Positions 11,019 to 23,312 of a stretch of DNA of 64,000 nucleotides are shown here, in pieces. The notes beneath the pieces were generated by a model. It had not been told where the DNA came from. It was given only the letters and a program-made list of their open reading frames with translations, and searched no databases. This stretch comes from Erythroxylum novogranatense (lineage: Eukaryota; Streptophyta; Magnoliopsida; Malpighiales; Erythroxylaceae). The translations under genes were made by a program, and so were the position numbers. The DNA lies in assembly GCA_029891385.1 (NCBI GenBank), contig CM057232.1:63053824-63117823 (forward strand), read 5' to 3'. Numbering within the stretch: the first letter of the stretch is position 1; every line of letters starts with the position of its first letter.

Positions 11019-12020
11019 GGGAAACAGTTTGATAAGTTGAGGAAGTATGGGGCAGTCGACTTCTATGGGACAACGGATCCAGAAGAAGCCGAGACTTGGT
11101 TGAGAAAGACTGAGAGGATACTAGATCAGATGGAGTGTGAGAATGATGAGAGGGTTGTGTATGCTGCAAGTTTGCTACAGGGAGATGCTCTACATTGGTG
11201 GGAAAGCGTGTTAGGGAGCCAGATGAGACCGGTAGGTTTGGCATGGAAGGACTTCTTGGCTGCTTATAAGAAGAAGAACTTGTCTGAGGTGTACATTCAG
11301 CAAAAGCAGAGGGAGTTTCTGAGTCTCAACCAAAGGGAGATGACAATGAGCGAGTATGAATGTCGGTTTACACAGCTATCCCGATATGTAGTTGAGATGA
11401 TGATGAGTGAGGCGGCTAAGTACCGTAGGTTTGAATCGGGTTTGCATCTAGCCATCAGAGAGAAGGTAGTGGTGCAGAATTTTTGTGATTTTCAACAACT
11501 GGTTGAAGCGACATTGAGGGTTGAAAACATAGAGAATATCAAGAGTGTCGTGAATAAGAAGAGAAAGGGGAGAGAACAGTTCAAGAGGGGAGGTGGTACT
11601 CCTATGCCCGAAAGGAGTGCCAGGACCTTCCCTGGAAAATTTGAGGAGCGAAGCAGTGGGGCCAGCAGATCCAAATCTATGAGGACTCCTGCTTTTTCTC
11701 ATCAAGCCTCTATCGCGGGAGGCAACAGAAGGGGAGAGGGAAATGCACCATCCATCCCTAAATGTGATCACTACGGGAAACTTCATAGAGGAGAATGCTA
11801 TAGATTGTCTGGAGCTTGCTTCAACTGTGGAGAAAAGGGGCATATGGCTAGAGAGTGCCCTCAGCATGCAAGACAGGAGAGAAGTCAGATGCAAGTTTCC
11901 AAGAGATTTGAAACTGTGGGGCACAAGACTACAACGGAAGTGGCAGTTCTGATGCAGCTAAGAGGGCGAGCCTTACAGGGAGACCAAGGGGGCAGGCACC
12001 AGCTAGGGTGTTTGCAATGA
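11019..12020 (+). pseudogene. gag: Element A gag, main part with zinc knuckle
   Basis: Continues gag after N. It has the retrotransposon gag core (FYGTTDPEEAETWLRKTERI, LQGDALHWWESV, SEYECRFTQLSRY) and a zinc knuckle CFNCGEKGHMAREC at about 11818-11860, preceded by a second Cys/His-rich stretch (CDHYGKLHRGECYRLSGAC). A frameshift near 11935-11950 moves the frame into the one used by the protease from 12008. The gag domain packages RNA in particles. Aside from N and this shift the reading is clean. Confidence 0.92.
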
Positions 12021-12396
12021 CACGGGAGGATGCTGAAACTGCTCCAGAAGTTATTACTGGTATTGTTAAATTATTTGATGTTGATATTGTTGTTTTGATT
12101 GATCCGGGGTCCACTCATTCATTTGTTTCGTCAGGTAGATCTATGTATGGTAGAGATTTGAGCCCATTGGATGCTCCGTTGATGGTGAATACTCCAATCG
12201 ACCAGTATGTTATTATCAGTCAAGTATATAAAGAGTGTGAGATATGTATTGGTGGGGAACAACTAGTGGTGGATCTAATACCATTGAAGATGGGAGGATT
12301 GGATGTGATTTTAGGTATGGACACATTAGAGAAGTACAATGCCTGTCTGGATTATAAACAGAAGACAGTAGAGTTTGGATTGGACAACTACAGAAG
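12008..12396 (+). pseudogene. pol: Element A retropepsin-like protease, split by element B
   Basis: Active site VLIDPGSTHSFVS (DPGS variant of the D-S/T-G motif) at about 12090-12130 and flap/C-terminal text GGLDVILGMDTLEKYNACLD at about 12292-12350. It ends at ...FGLDNYR where element B enters at 12397. The frame resumes exactly at 34827 ([11 protein letters not shown]) after removing B and one TSD. It would cleave Gag-Pol into mature proteins. The text after 12396 that stays open for some codons is LTR of B, not protein. Confidence 0.9.
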
Positions 12397-12744
12397 TGTA
12401 GCATCCTACTCCCGCAAGACCCAAAGTTGACATCGAGGGTGATATCCGAGCCCGTGCCTCACGAGAGTGGTATGCTAGAGCAGTCAAAACAGTTTAAAAC
12501 CTCTGTAAGACATTTTTTTAAAACAAACACATGTGCGGAAATCAGTAAACGATTTGGACCCGCTGAAATAAAAAGCACTATTTTGCGAAACTTGCAGAAA
12601 TACAAATTTACACAATAACAGAATGGTATAAATGCAGACGTGAACTGATCCCGACCCCAAACTCTGACTTGCCTGCAGTAGACATACTCCCGTTTGTCTA
12701 ACGGGGTACTCTTCAATTCCTAAAAAATATTTGCAATGTGGGGT

Positions 12745-12758
12745 GAGTTTGCGAACTC
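12745..12758 (-). promoter_or_regulatory. Conserved LTR stem-loop in B (left copy)
   Basis: In sense: CACT-GAGTT-CGCA-AACTC-ACCCCA. Stem of 5, loop of 4. Same flanks as in A, but the fifth stem pair is T-A where A has C-T/A-G wording (GAGCT/AGCTC), so both sides changed together. Just upstream in sense is a second inverted repeat, AACCATC-GAT-GATGGTT. Confidence 0.6.
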
Positions 12759-12880
12759 AGTGAGAAACCATCATCGATGGTTCACCCAACTCATGCATAA
12801 ACGAACAGTTCACAAAATTTCACATGATACCACACAATAACATATTCGAGAATATCGCATGCATAATCATTTCACAATAT

Positions 12881-12895
12881 AAGGCATTTCGCCTT
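12881..12895 (-). other. AAGGC inverted repeat in B LTR
   Basis: In sense AAGGC-GAAAT-GCCTT. G has AAGGCA-TGAG-TGCCTT at 57675-57690 at the equivalent place, with the stem extended by a base pair and the loop replaced. Confidence 0.55.
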
Positions 12896-12988
12896 TCACA
12901 CAGTTCACAATTTATCATTCACATATATAATGCTCATATGACACCTTTCATTTTATTACGTTGTTGTGACCGTGCGCCTGTTTACGGT

Positions 12989-13070
12989 GGGCTTGAAGCC
13001 CTGATACGTTGAGCCTGTGGCTCTAAAATTACGTTGGGCTCTAGGCCCTGTTGCGTTGAGCTTTAAGCTC
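12989..13070 (-). repeat. Row of four 13-nt inverted repeats in B LTR (left copy)
   Basis: Plus strand: GGGCTTGAAGCCC (12989), GAGCCTGTGGCTC (13011), GGGCTCTAGGCCC (13036), GAGCTTTAAGCTC (13058), spaced 22, 25 and 22 bp, each preceded by a GTTG/GGTG-like word. Sequences differ but each is self-complementary, so pairing is conserved, not primary sequence. Confidence 0.8.
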
Positions 13071-13974
13071 TGAAATACGGTGGCTGCACCGGTCACAACT
13101 GTCATTATCTGATCATACCTTTATGCATGAATGCACATGTTTCGTATCACATTAAAATCGAATTATTTCCATGTATCACAATTAACACTTCTATATCAAG
13201 TTCCAAATATTTCAGACACCTACGGTCCGAAATCAATCACAAGCAAACACACAAATCCTCCCTTAACTCCACATGGCATGAGTGCATAAAATTAAAAACA
13301 TAAAGGTTGAGGAACCAACTAGGTTACTAACCTGTACTTCTGAGCTACTGCCTGGAAGTCCCAGCAATATCCGTAGAATGTTGTTCCATCGGTACCTCTA
13401 TACAGTCAAATAATTCCCATTACTAAATACACAATCAGAATAATTTAATGCTACACATGTCGCAATTAACAGAATGTACGATGCATGTTCATGACCTTCC
13501 CGGCGCTATATCTCAATTTCTACTTTCATTTGTCAAAATCTAACTTTTCACTCAATTGATCAATAATGACTCATTTCATTTCAATAATATGTCATGGAAC
13601 TCCACAAGTCCGTTTCTAAAATTCAATTCAATTCACCATATCATATACACTAAAATATTCCCAAGAAAACCCCAAAACCAGTGTCATTATTCTCTAGATC
13701 AAAATTCACCCATTAAGCTCAGTTTCTAAAACTCCCAATAGCATTAAATTTATTTACAAAGTCTCAAAATTATACTCCAATTGTCATGAAACAATCCTTA
13801 GATTGCAATCAACTTTCTTTCAATATTTAGGATCTCACTCATTTGATTCAAACTTTTTTTCTTTACCTGAATTGTAGATCTCTTTCTCTAGTTCATAACG
13901 AATCAAACATCACTTCATTTGTAGGTCTACATCAATAGTTATGCCCCAAAAACTAAAATAAACCAATTCAGGAA

Positions 13975-14165
13975 AATGGCTCTCGCCGTGGCCTCAAAAC
14001 CCTAGCCGCGGCGTCCTGGAGTCGCTCGCCGCAGCGTGGAAAGACGCTCGCCGCGACGAACAATTTCTTTGGGGCTCGCCGCGACGCAATGGAAAGGGCT
14101 CATCGCGGCATAGATTTACACGCTCGCCGCGACGTCCATCCATGCTCGTTGCGGGGCTCCGATCA
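13975..14165. repeat. CG-rich island in B 3' LTR
   Basis: Repeated words CTCGCCGCGACG, GCCGCGGCG and TCGCCGCAGCG, separated by AT-rich spacers. In sense it is followed by a tail (GGCATAACTATTGATGTAG-like, 13886-13960 on the plus strand) resembling that next to the islands of A, D and F. Confidence 0.85.
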
Positions 14166-15080
14166 TCTTCTCCGATGAATTTTTCACCTTTCTCTCACTA
14201 AAACTAGTAATAACTCCTCTAAACTACCTCAATCTTTAGCATTTAAACTCATTAATGCATTTGAACAACAATAAAACAACATTAAAGCCCTTTTACTTAC
14301 CAATCAAGCCTCAAATCTTCAAATCTTCCACAACCTTATCTCCTTTCTCTAACACCCACGGTAAACACACAATACCTCACCAATCTTCATCTTTTTTAAG
14401 GATCAAGCTAGGCTTTGCACAAGGAGAGGGAGCAGCAAACAAACAATGAAAGATCACACACCAAGAGGAGGGAACAAAAATCACCAAAGGAGGAAGGAAA
14501 GAAACGAAAATCAAAGAAGGAGGAAGCTTGCCCTAGGTGAAGGAGAAGTGTTTTTTTTTTCAACCAAATTCAAACCTAAGGCATTTTAAAGGGGTTTCTC
14601 TCTTTCCTCAAACACTCATCAAGTTTCTCTTCATAATTATTTCCAGTCTAAGTTGTCTCTAAATTCCAATGGCTCGATATATTTATTCCTAAAATCATGA
14701 ATCTAACTTTTCATCCCCATTGTAATTTTTCAGTACTATTAATCAGTCAGTCCGTCACTTATAAAGTTTTCCTAGTTCGGACTTTTTCTCCCAATTTGCC
14801 AGAAAATTTATAAGGATCACTAACCAACTGAAAATAATTCCTAAGACATTCCAATTCAATTACATATGCAGTTATCTCACAATTTTCACAAATCACATCA
14901 CAGTCATAATTAAATGTCGGGAATGACATGAATGCATGGACATATAAGTACATGTGCCAAATGACTCAGTCCTCTACAATTAGAGGCCAAATGTATGTTT
15001 GTACCAGAAATATGCAATGCAAATTACTAGCCTATCCCAATTGACCAATTTACCTTTCCCATCGGTGATGGGATGTTACA

Positions 15081-15094
15081 ATTCTCCCCTCCTA
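15081..15094 (-). promoter_or_regulatory. Polypurine tract of element B
   Basis: Sense AGGAGGGGAGAAT directly before the LTR start TGTAACATCC. The bases upstream in sense (CGAGAACGAAATTT) resemble the end of gypsy integrase genes, possibly the last trace of a lost pol. Confidence 0.85.
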
Positions 15095-18000
15095 ATAAAA
15101 ATTTCGTTCTCGAAATTTCATGTACGATTGATCAGGAAGACAGGGGAATTGTTCCATTCATGCATATTCTGTTTCCCACTTATTTTACTACATGACCAAT
15201 TTTTGCCAATTCCCTGACATCAATACAATCAATCACTCTTTTTCCTTTCTCAAACTCTACAGTGTCTTACTGTTTCCTCAAGATTACTTGAAATTCTTCA
15301 CTTTCGGTATCAATAACACATACATCAGATCATAGAAATATTTCCTAATCCTGTCCATGTAACACTTTGTGAATCCGAATCATCTTTTAAATTTTTGGTT
15401 GACTTACCAATCCATGGATATATTCACACCACAGTCACATAGAGGCCACTTGAAGAAGAATTTAGTTTCCCCCAATACATCTTTATCTCCATCTAAGTGT
15501 ATCTTGACCGAGGCGATACACTTCGAAGCATTTCATTTATCGCTTATCAAATTACATCTCTTTAGTGTTAAACCACTAATCTCATAAGATTCCAATAACC
15601 TTGATACTAATCAACTCGACTCATGGTCATTAACTTGGATTTCTTAACCTCTATTACAGATTCATTTCACTTATCAACATTATCTCAAATCAGTCATGGC
15701 ATTCGACTATTTTCAGGCCCTGTTCATTTTAATACAGGGTGAACGACTTCTTTTTGACTGTAAGACCCCTTATACACTATTCGAATGGTGTCAACAATAT
15801 AACGATTGTTACGCCCACAATCAATCTGAGCTATACATCAATCTCAAATCCCAAAGAACTCCAAAAATATCAGTTTTACATTTATCTCCAGCAGTCAGGT
15901 CTGTTGGTTATCACACTTATAATCATTCAATTTCACATTCTAAACCTTCAATTACTCTTTCAATGTACTCTTACTAGAATATAAAACTTCGATTGTTACT
16001 TGTGTTTTCTCTAACAGTTTCCTTTAGTGGTTAATACATAAACTTCTTAATCCAGTCATAAATATCATTATCTCAAAAGCTGAATTCATTTCAATTCCTC
16101 GATAAGGTCCGTATTTTCTAAATCATCAATTTAAGCTTTGCCAATCCTTTTTATACACACCTGATTTGGACATCCAATAGCTAAAAATACTTTCTTTTTG
16201 TCCCATGATAGCACGACACCTTGCACTCAGTATTACACTAGGTTTAATAACCTTATCGCCCAAATTACGATCTTCTGTCATTGAATTTTCAATTCCATAC
16301 ATTAAATTGCATCACGAACTTAATCTTGAAACACTCAATCGCATAATCCTTTTCAATTCTTTCAAACTCCCGAAATATCTTGACCGTTATCGATTTGCAT
16401 ATTCATGGATATATCCAAAAACGTTTCTATAAGAATAGCGTCCCCAAATTTTCAAAGTAATAACCAGTACAACAAATTTCAAATCATCAATCACAATGCA
16501 GCCCTTAAGGTTATGCTTGTCCCCATATACATAGAACTACTTTACATTATTTCAACAGATTGCATCATAACCTTTACTGGGACACTTTGTTAAATATTGC
16601 AAACTCTTCAAATTAAAATAATATGATCAATACTCGAGTTGAAATTTCTCAAATGTCTCTTTTATATTTATCAGTCATACGATTCACACGTTTTTCCTCA
16701 AACATTTTTGTCAAATAGCTAAGACCAGAAAATCTATAACAACTTACGGGCGTATCCGAAGATCTGACTAGTTCTCAATAACTCCTTATCCCGAATACAT
16801 ATGTCCCTTGCAATTTCGCATTTTATCAACACCTCTATCGTCATTAAATCTTCCAATGTGCCATGTTCAAATATTAATTCATCCACAATTTATTGATCAA
16901 GCTAAGATTCACTTTTATGAAGCTTTCATGATATAAAAGATTTCCCCATCTATGCAAAAATATTTTTCTCCACTTTTCATCCACATCAAATATATCATTA
17001 ATGATCATAGTCACTATCCAATCTAAACACAATTGAGACACTTTACTCTTGATGGTATAATCTTTGTCGGGGCATTATTATCTCTGATAATTACAACCCA
17101 AAACTCCTTATACCCATGATCGATTTTCATAACTCTTTAAGCATTTGATCTCCCCAATGAAGAAAAAATCTCTTATGATTTTTTCAGTTTCATAATGACT
17201 TGTTCTGACATATGTTCCTTTACACTAGTTTCTCCACATAATTCAATTTATTGCCATCATTACAAACTTGAGTTGATAACACATCCATCATATTAACTTT
17301 GTACTCCCCGAACATATTGACATAAAATATTTGTGAACCGATATTTTCCTCATAATCGCAATTAATGTCTCCTTAATTTTTACAAATCCTAGTACATAGT
17401 CGGATTCTTTTCATTAATATAATGCATACTTCTCAATAGCAGATTATATCTCTTACGCTTGAGTCTCCGCTAGGATTAGGACTCCCATAATAAATTTTAA
17501 TTCATTTAAGATTTATCTCAGATTTGTCCTTTCATTGATATTTCTTTCAATTAAATCATTTGATCGACTTAACTCAATTTAGGGAAATTCTTCTTTAAAA
17601 GAAAATTTCTTACTTCTTTCATCAATACCGCTCATGGAATTCCTAATCATCAACAGTCGTCACATTTTTTTGTCAGCCAATCTCAATGCCTTAGGAAATC
17701 AATTTTAGCTATTCATCATATCCCATGAAAAATCAATTTATGCCATAACTCATATAATCAGGACATCCTTTTTAATAAAATTCATTGAAGTATATACCAT
17801 CAAAATCATTACATCTTATCGAGAGACATATGTAGAATAACTAACCAATTACTCACTTACTCTAAGGATACCTCGATCTCATTTGATTTTTGACAATACA
17901 CTCCCTTTTTGCACCTGTCCTCGATCATAAGGATCATGCCATGATCATGTCCTTAACATATAACATTCTCAATTAATTCCCAATTGATCACTATAAGCAC

Positions 18001-18820
18001 TTTCACTTCTTATTCTAACTCTTATTGAACTTTAAGCTATAAGAATTATGACTGGCGGTTATCCCCTAACTCACCGATTAATTCCGACATCATCTCCACA
18101 CATATGATACATAAAAGCTTAATATTCTCACTTGCCATGGTGCTCCCATTATCAGGTGTGCGTTCACATAGGCAAATCAACTTAACCTTGACAACTTTGT
18201 CATCTACCATGATCATTGTCTTACATATTAATCTTTTCATTATTTCATCATACCCATGTATGTTCACAATTAAGTCAAAATCAGAGATGTATAATCATTC
18301 CTGATTTCCCACTAACACATTCTGACTCTAAAGTATAAACCTTTATTCATAACTCCCATCACAATAATCAAACCCAATTGAAGCCTTTCCAGATCATAGA
18401 ACATTTTGTTTTCATCCACTTTGTTTATACACTTTCAATCTTGCCAATTCTAACCTATCTTTGTTTTCCTCTATCAATCCACAACTAGATATTCGTATCT
18501 ATCCCACATTCAAGGATATACCCCAGTAAGACTCTGATGTTGTATTTCATAATATATCCACCAATACCAATATACTTAATCTTCATTCGTCAAATCGGAC
18601 CATGCACTTTTTCTTATTCCATAATATCCACAACTTCCATTAATCACATTCTAACATATCATCATTTTCCTCACTATTTCTAACCGCTTAAAAAATTGAT
18701 ACATGCTCATGCATGTGACTTATATGCTAGATTGGGGATCAGTTGTCACTGTTTGCCGTGACTTGACTTAAATGCATGTAACTTGACTCATATTCAAAAA
18801 CAGCCCATATAAGATAGTAC

Positions 18821-18838
18821 TTCTGGGCTCTGATACCA
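18821..18838 (-). promoter_or_regulatory. Primer-binding site of element B
   Basis: Sense TGGTATCAGAGCCCAGAA, four to five bases inside the LTR edge at 18843; Met-type primer site. It proves that the right LTR is the 5' LTR and that B reads on the minus strand. Confidence 0.9.
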
Positions 18839-19190
18839 CAAATGTAGCATCCCACTCCCGCAAGACCCAAACTCGACATCGAGGGTGATATCCGAGCCCT
18901 TGCCTCACGAGGGTGGTATGCTAGAGCAGTCAAAACAGTTCAAAAACTCTCTAAGACTTTTTTTAAAAACAATCACATGTGCGGAAATCAGTAAACGATT
19001 TGGACCCGCTGAAATAAAAAGCACTATTTTGCGGAACTTGCAGAAATGCAAATTAACACAATAACAGAATGATATAAATGCAGACATGAACTGATCCCGA
19101 CTCCAAACTTTGACTTGCCTGCAGTAGACATACTCCCGTTTGTCTAACGGGGTACTCTTCAATTCCTGAAAAATATTTACAATGTTGGGT

Positions 19191-19204
19191 GAGTTTGCGA
19201 ACTC
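19191..19204 (-). promoter_or_regulatory. Conserved LTR stem-loop in B (right copy)
   Basis: Same GAGTT-CGCA-AACTC inverted repeat as 12745-12758, intact. Confidence 0.6.
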
Positions 19205-19434
19205 AGTGAGAAACCATCATTGATGGTTCACCCAACTCATGCGTAAACAAACAGTTCACAAAATTTCACATGATACCACACAATAACATATTCGGGAATA
19301 TCGCATGCATTATCATTTCACAATATAAGGCATTTCGCCTTTCACACAGTTCACAATTTATCATTCACATATATAATGCTCATGTGACACTTTTCATTTT
19401 ATTACGTTGTTGTCACCGTGCGCCTGTTTACGGT

Positions 19435-19516
19435 GGGCTTGAAGCCCTGATACGTTGAACCTGTGGCTCTAAAATTACGTTGGGCTCTAGGCCCTGTTGT
19501 GTTGAGCTTTAAGCTC
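19435..19516 (-). repeat. Row of four inverted repeats in B LTR (right copy)
   Basis: Copies at 19435, 19457, 19482 and 19504. The second is GAACCTGTGGCTC, with one stem base changed from the left copy; the others are unchanged. Confidence 0.8.
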
Positions 19517-20103
19517 TGAATTACGATGACTGCACCGGTCACAACTGTCATTATCTGATCATACCTTTATGCATGAATGCACATATTTCGTATCACATTA
19601 AAATCGAATTATTTCCATGTATCATAATTAACACTTCTATATCAAGTTCCAAATATTTCAGACACCTACGGTCCGAAATCAATCACAAGCAAACACACAA
19701 ATCCTCCCTTAACTCCACATGGAATGAGTGCATAAAATTAAAAACATAAAGGTTGAGGAATCAAGTAGGTTACTCACCTGTACTTCTGAGACCTGTACTT
19801 CTGAGCTACTGCCTGGAAGTCCCAGCAATATCCGTAGAATGTTGTTCCATCGGTACCTCTATACAGTCAAATAATTCCCATTACTAAATGCACAGTCAGA
19901 ATAATTTAATGCTACACATGTCGCAATTAACAGAATGTACGATGCATGTTCATGACCTTCCCGGCGCTATATCTCAATTTCCACTTTCATTTGTCAAAAT
20001 CTAACTTTTCACTCAATTGATCAATAATGACTCATTTCATTTCAATAATATGTCATGGAACTCCACAAGTCTGTTTCTAAAATTCAATTCAATTCACCAT
20101 ATC

Positions 20104-21008
20104 TGATACGACAACAACCTAGAATCAATGTCTAGATCACCTCCGTTTCAATGATTGTTCCCAAACCTAAATTCAATCAATCTAACAAGACCCTTCACCC
20201 CCAAAATAGCAAGGAATTGGTAACAAAGAGTATAAGATTGTAGGAATTGAATTAACGCCACAAGTTAGAACTTACTTGATAAGTTGAATCAATCCTTAAG
20301 GTAAAACAAGCAAGAATCTCAATTCTCTCTTGAAGAATGCTTTCTAATTTTATTGATCTCTCCAAACTCGTGTTCATGGCTAAAGCAAAGGTTTAAATAC
20401 CCTTTGCAATGTAAACCCTGACAAAGATAACCTAAAAACCCTAAAGAAAGCCCAAAATATCAAAAGGCCTTCTTGAAACAAATCTGCCCAAGAATAAATC
20501 CCACATGGATTTGGGCTTCAAAACTAATTAAAATTGACTAGTCCTTGTACAAATAGGATAAGAAAACCACAAAATAGAAGACCAACTTAAGAGGGGCGAA
20601 TTGGGCTTTTAAACTAGGCCCACAAGCTTGGTTCCTTAAAATAAAACATGCACATGACTTTTTTAATGAAGCACATGCACACTTAACGCAAATCAGCCCA
20701 TGAAAAAGCCTAAAAGAAGTCCACATGCCCCTTATAAGATAAAATAAGCCCAAGCCCATTGATTAGACTTGTGCTTGTGAAAATTGGCTAAGTGTTAGCC
20801 CTCTTGGTTTGAAGCCTCCAATGTGCACACACACTTAGGTGTCTTCCTAAGCTCTTCTCCAAGCTTGATCAACAAAACTTCTTGAAGTTCTTGTGAAACA
20901 AAAGCTTGTACATAAATCTAAAATTATGCTTTGAGCTTGTTGGAGCGCGACCTTGTAATTGAACCCATTGGCATCCTCAAGTCTCCATTGCCTTGGTGAG
21001 TTGTATAA
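20104..21008 (-). repeat. Element P 3' LTR
   Basis: About 905 bp, near-identical to 32443-33346. Its sense start is TTATAC where the others have TGATAC, a point change in the terminal dinucleotide. It contains the last codons of pol. Confidence 0.95.
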
Positions 21009-22380
21009 TTCCCTCCCTCCTCAAAAGGATTCGTCCTCGAATCAAGACCTACATTATCAAAGGGAGATAAATCAGAAACATTAAAAGTAGCACTAACACT
21101 ATACTCTCCCGCAAATCCACCTATAGGCATTGTCATTGATGCGTTCAAGCACTTGAAAAGGACCATCCCCTCTAGGATCAAGCTTGGACTTCCTTTGTTT
21201 AGGAAAGCTCTCCTTCCTGAAGTGCACCCAAACCCAATCTCCAGGTTCAAACTTCCTCTCCCTACGCCCTTGATTGGCTCTTTGAGCATACTTCTTGTTC
21301 TTTTCCTCAATGTGCTGCCTAGCTTTCTCATGTATTGTTTTAACCAATTCGGCCCTTTGCTGCCCATCTACATTAACAATCTCATTCAAGGGTAAAGGCA
21401 ACAAATCCAATGGAGTTAATGGGTTAAAACCATACACAAACTCAAATGGAGAATAACCTGTAGAAGAATGAATGCTTCTATTATATGCAAACTCAATCAA
21501 AGGCAAACAATCTTCCCAAGCTTTCAAATTTTACCCACATAGCACATAATAAAGATCCTAAGGTTCTATTAACCACTTCAGTTTGTCGATCTGTTTGGGG
21601 ATGATAAGTTGTAGAAAACAAAAGCTTTGTTCCCAATTTATTCCATAGAACACGCCAAAAGTGACTTAAAAAAACTTAGAATCCCTATCTGAAACAATGG
21701 TTCTAGGAATGCCATGTAATCTAACAACATCCCTAAAAAACAAATCAGCAACATGTGTAGCATCATCAGATTTATGACATGCAATAAAATGAGCCATTTT
21801 ACTAAATCGATCAACTACAACAAAGATGCTATCACATCCTTTCCTTGTCCTAGGCAATCCTAACACAAAATCCATAGATATATCAATCCAAGGACTAATA
21901 GGGACAGGTAGAGGCGTGTACAACCCATGTGGTTGCACCTTGGACTTGGCTTGCCTACACGCTACACAACTAGAGCAAACTCTTTCAACATCCTTTTTCA
22001 TGTTAGGCCAATAAAAATGCTCCTGTAATATGTCAAGTGTTTTAGCAATACCAAAATGTCCCATTAAACCTCCATCATGAGACTCCTTAGCAAGCATCTC
22101 ACGCATAGAACAAGTAGGAATACATAGTTTATTATCTCTAAACAAATATCCATCATTCCTATAAAACTTTTGAAAAGCAACTTGTTCACATGCATCATAC
22201 ACATTAGCAAAGTCAGAATCTGATTTGTACAAATCTTTTATATACTCAAACCCAATCAACTTAGAACTAAGAGAAGAGATTAGAGCATACCTCCTAGACA
22301 ATGCATCAGCGATCACATTTTCTTTACCTTGCTTGTATTTCACAACATATGGGAATGTCTCTATGAACTCCAACCACTTA
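20795..22380 (-). pseudogene. pol: Element P RNase H end, integrase and pol tail
   Basis: 22373-21666 is open: RNase H end ([19 protein letters not shown]), the integrase zinc domain (H..H..CSSCVAC) and core parts [22 protein letters not shown] and [11 protein letters not shown] one- or two-base insertion in a T run breaks it at about 21666. The glutamate part of the core is lost between frames. 21527-21099 gives the C-terminal domain ([52 protein letters not shown]); a one-base loss follows. The tail continues through the LTR start (MPMGSITRSRSNKLKA) to a CAA-to-TAA stop near 20924; the ancestral stop is at 20795. Integrase would insert the cDNA. Confidence 0.9.
21009..21023 (-). promoter_or_regulatory. 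Polypurine tract of element P
   Basis: Sense GAGGAGGGAGGGAAT next to the 3' LTR, and at the same time part of the pol frame (FEEGGN). Confidence 0.85.
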
Positions 22381-22385
22381 GCATG

Positions 22386-23291
22386 TGATACAACTCACCA
22401 AGGCAATGGAGACTTGAGGATGCCAATGGGTCCAATTACAAGGTCATGCTCCAACAAGCTTAAAGCACAATTTCAGATTTATGTACAAGCTTTTGTTTCA
22501 CAAGAACTTCAAGAAGTTTTGTTGATCAAGCTTGGGGAAAACCTTAGGAAGACACCTAAGTGTGTGTGCACATTGGAGGCATCAAATCAAGAGGGCTAAC
22601 ACTTAGCCAATTTTCACAAGCACAAGTCTAATCAATGGGCTTGAGCTTATTTTATCTTATAAAGGGCATGTGGACTTCTTTTAGGCTTTTTCATGGGCTG
22701 GTTTGCATTAAGTGTGCATGTGTTTTATTAAAAAAGTCATGTGCATGTTTTATTTTAAGGAACCAAGCTTGTGGGCCTAGTTTAAAAGCCCAATTTGCCC
22801 CTCTTAAGTTAGTCTTCTATTTTTTGGTTTTCTTATCTTATTTGAACAAGGACTAGTCAATTTTAATTAGTTTTGAAGCCCAAATCCATTTGGGATTTAT
22901 TCTTGGGCAGATTTGTTTCAAGAAGGCCTTTTTGATATTTTGGGCTTTCTTTAAGGTTTTTAGGTTATCTTTGTTAGGGTTTACATTGCAAAGGGTATTT
23001 AAACCATTGCTTTAGCCATGAACACAAGTTTAGAGAGATCAATAAAATTAGAAAGTATTCTTCAAGAGAGAATTGACATTCTTTCTTGTTTTACCTTAAG
23101 GATTGATTCAACTTATCAAGTAAGTTCTAACTTGTGGCGTTAATTCAATTCCTACAATCTTATACTCTTTGTTACCAATTCCTTGTTGTTTTGGGGGTGA
23201 AGGGTCTTATTAGATTGATTGAATTTAGGTTTGGGAACAATCATTGAAACGGAGGTGATCTAGACATTGATTCTAGGTTGTTGCCGTATCA
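22386..23291 (+). repeat. Element Q 5' LTR
   Basis: TGATACAACTCACC start and GTTGCCGTATCA end. Differs from 27257-28158 by a small number of substitutions and one- to two-base indels. It carries the same open pol-tail stretch (MPMGPITRSCSNKLKAQFQ). Confidence 0.95.
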
Positions 23292-23295
23292 TCTT

Positions 23296-23312
23296 TGGTA
23301 TCAAAGCCTAGG
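23296..23312 (+). promoter_or_regulatory. Primer-binding site of element Q
   Basis: TGGTATCAAAGCCTAGG, four bases after the LTR; one base off the standard Met-type TGGTATCAGAGC. Confidence 0.88.

Larger units (their letters stand above)
12397..15080 (-). repeat. Element B 3' LTR (2684 bp)
   Basis: Matches the split right LTR throughout, including CG islands, palindrome row and stem-loops. It is preceded in sense by the purine tract. It has no coding content: the 64-codon plus-strand frame at 14255 is present in both LTRs but has no known motif. Confidence 0.93.
15081..18842 (-). other. Internal region of element B without recognisable coding sequence
   Basis: 3.76 kb, strongly AT-rich. Read on both strands in all frames I find no zinc knuckle, protease DTG/DSG, YxDD, RNase H or integrase motif. 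Open frames are under 100 codons, mostly on the non-sense strand and low in complexity. Either a large-derivative spacer or pol decayed beyond recognition. No repeat structure stands out. Confidence 0.7.
18843..20103 (-). repeat. Element B 5' LTR, inner segment
   Basis: Matches 12397-13650 of the other LTR almost base for base, with a short duplication (GACCTGTACTTCTGA) near 19788. It is interrupted by element P at the TSD ATATC (20099-20103). Confidence 0.93.

Noticed and set aside
14255..14449. A 64-codon plus-strand frame conserved at 14255 and 33997 could be a small gene.
   Set aside because: Both are in the paired LTRs of B, so conservation follows from duplication; the sequence runs antisense to the element and has no motif.
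15081..18842. Searched the B interior for host exons or a decayed pol.
   Set aside because: No motif, no long frame and no splice-like pattern could be supported by eye; left as non-coding.
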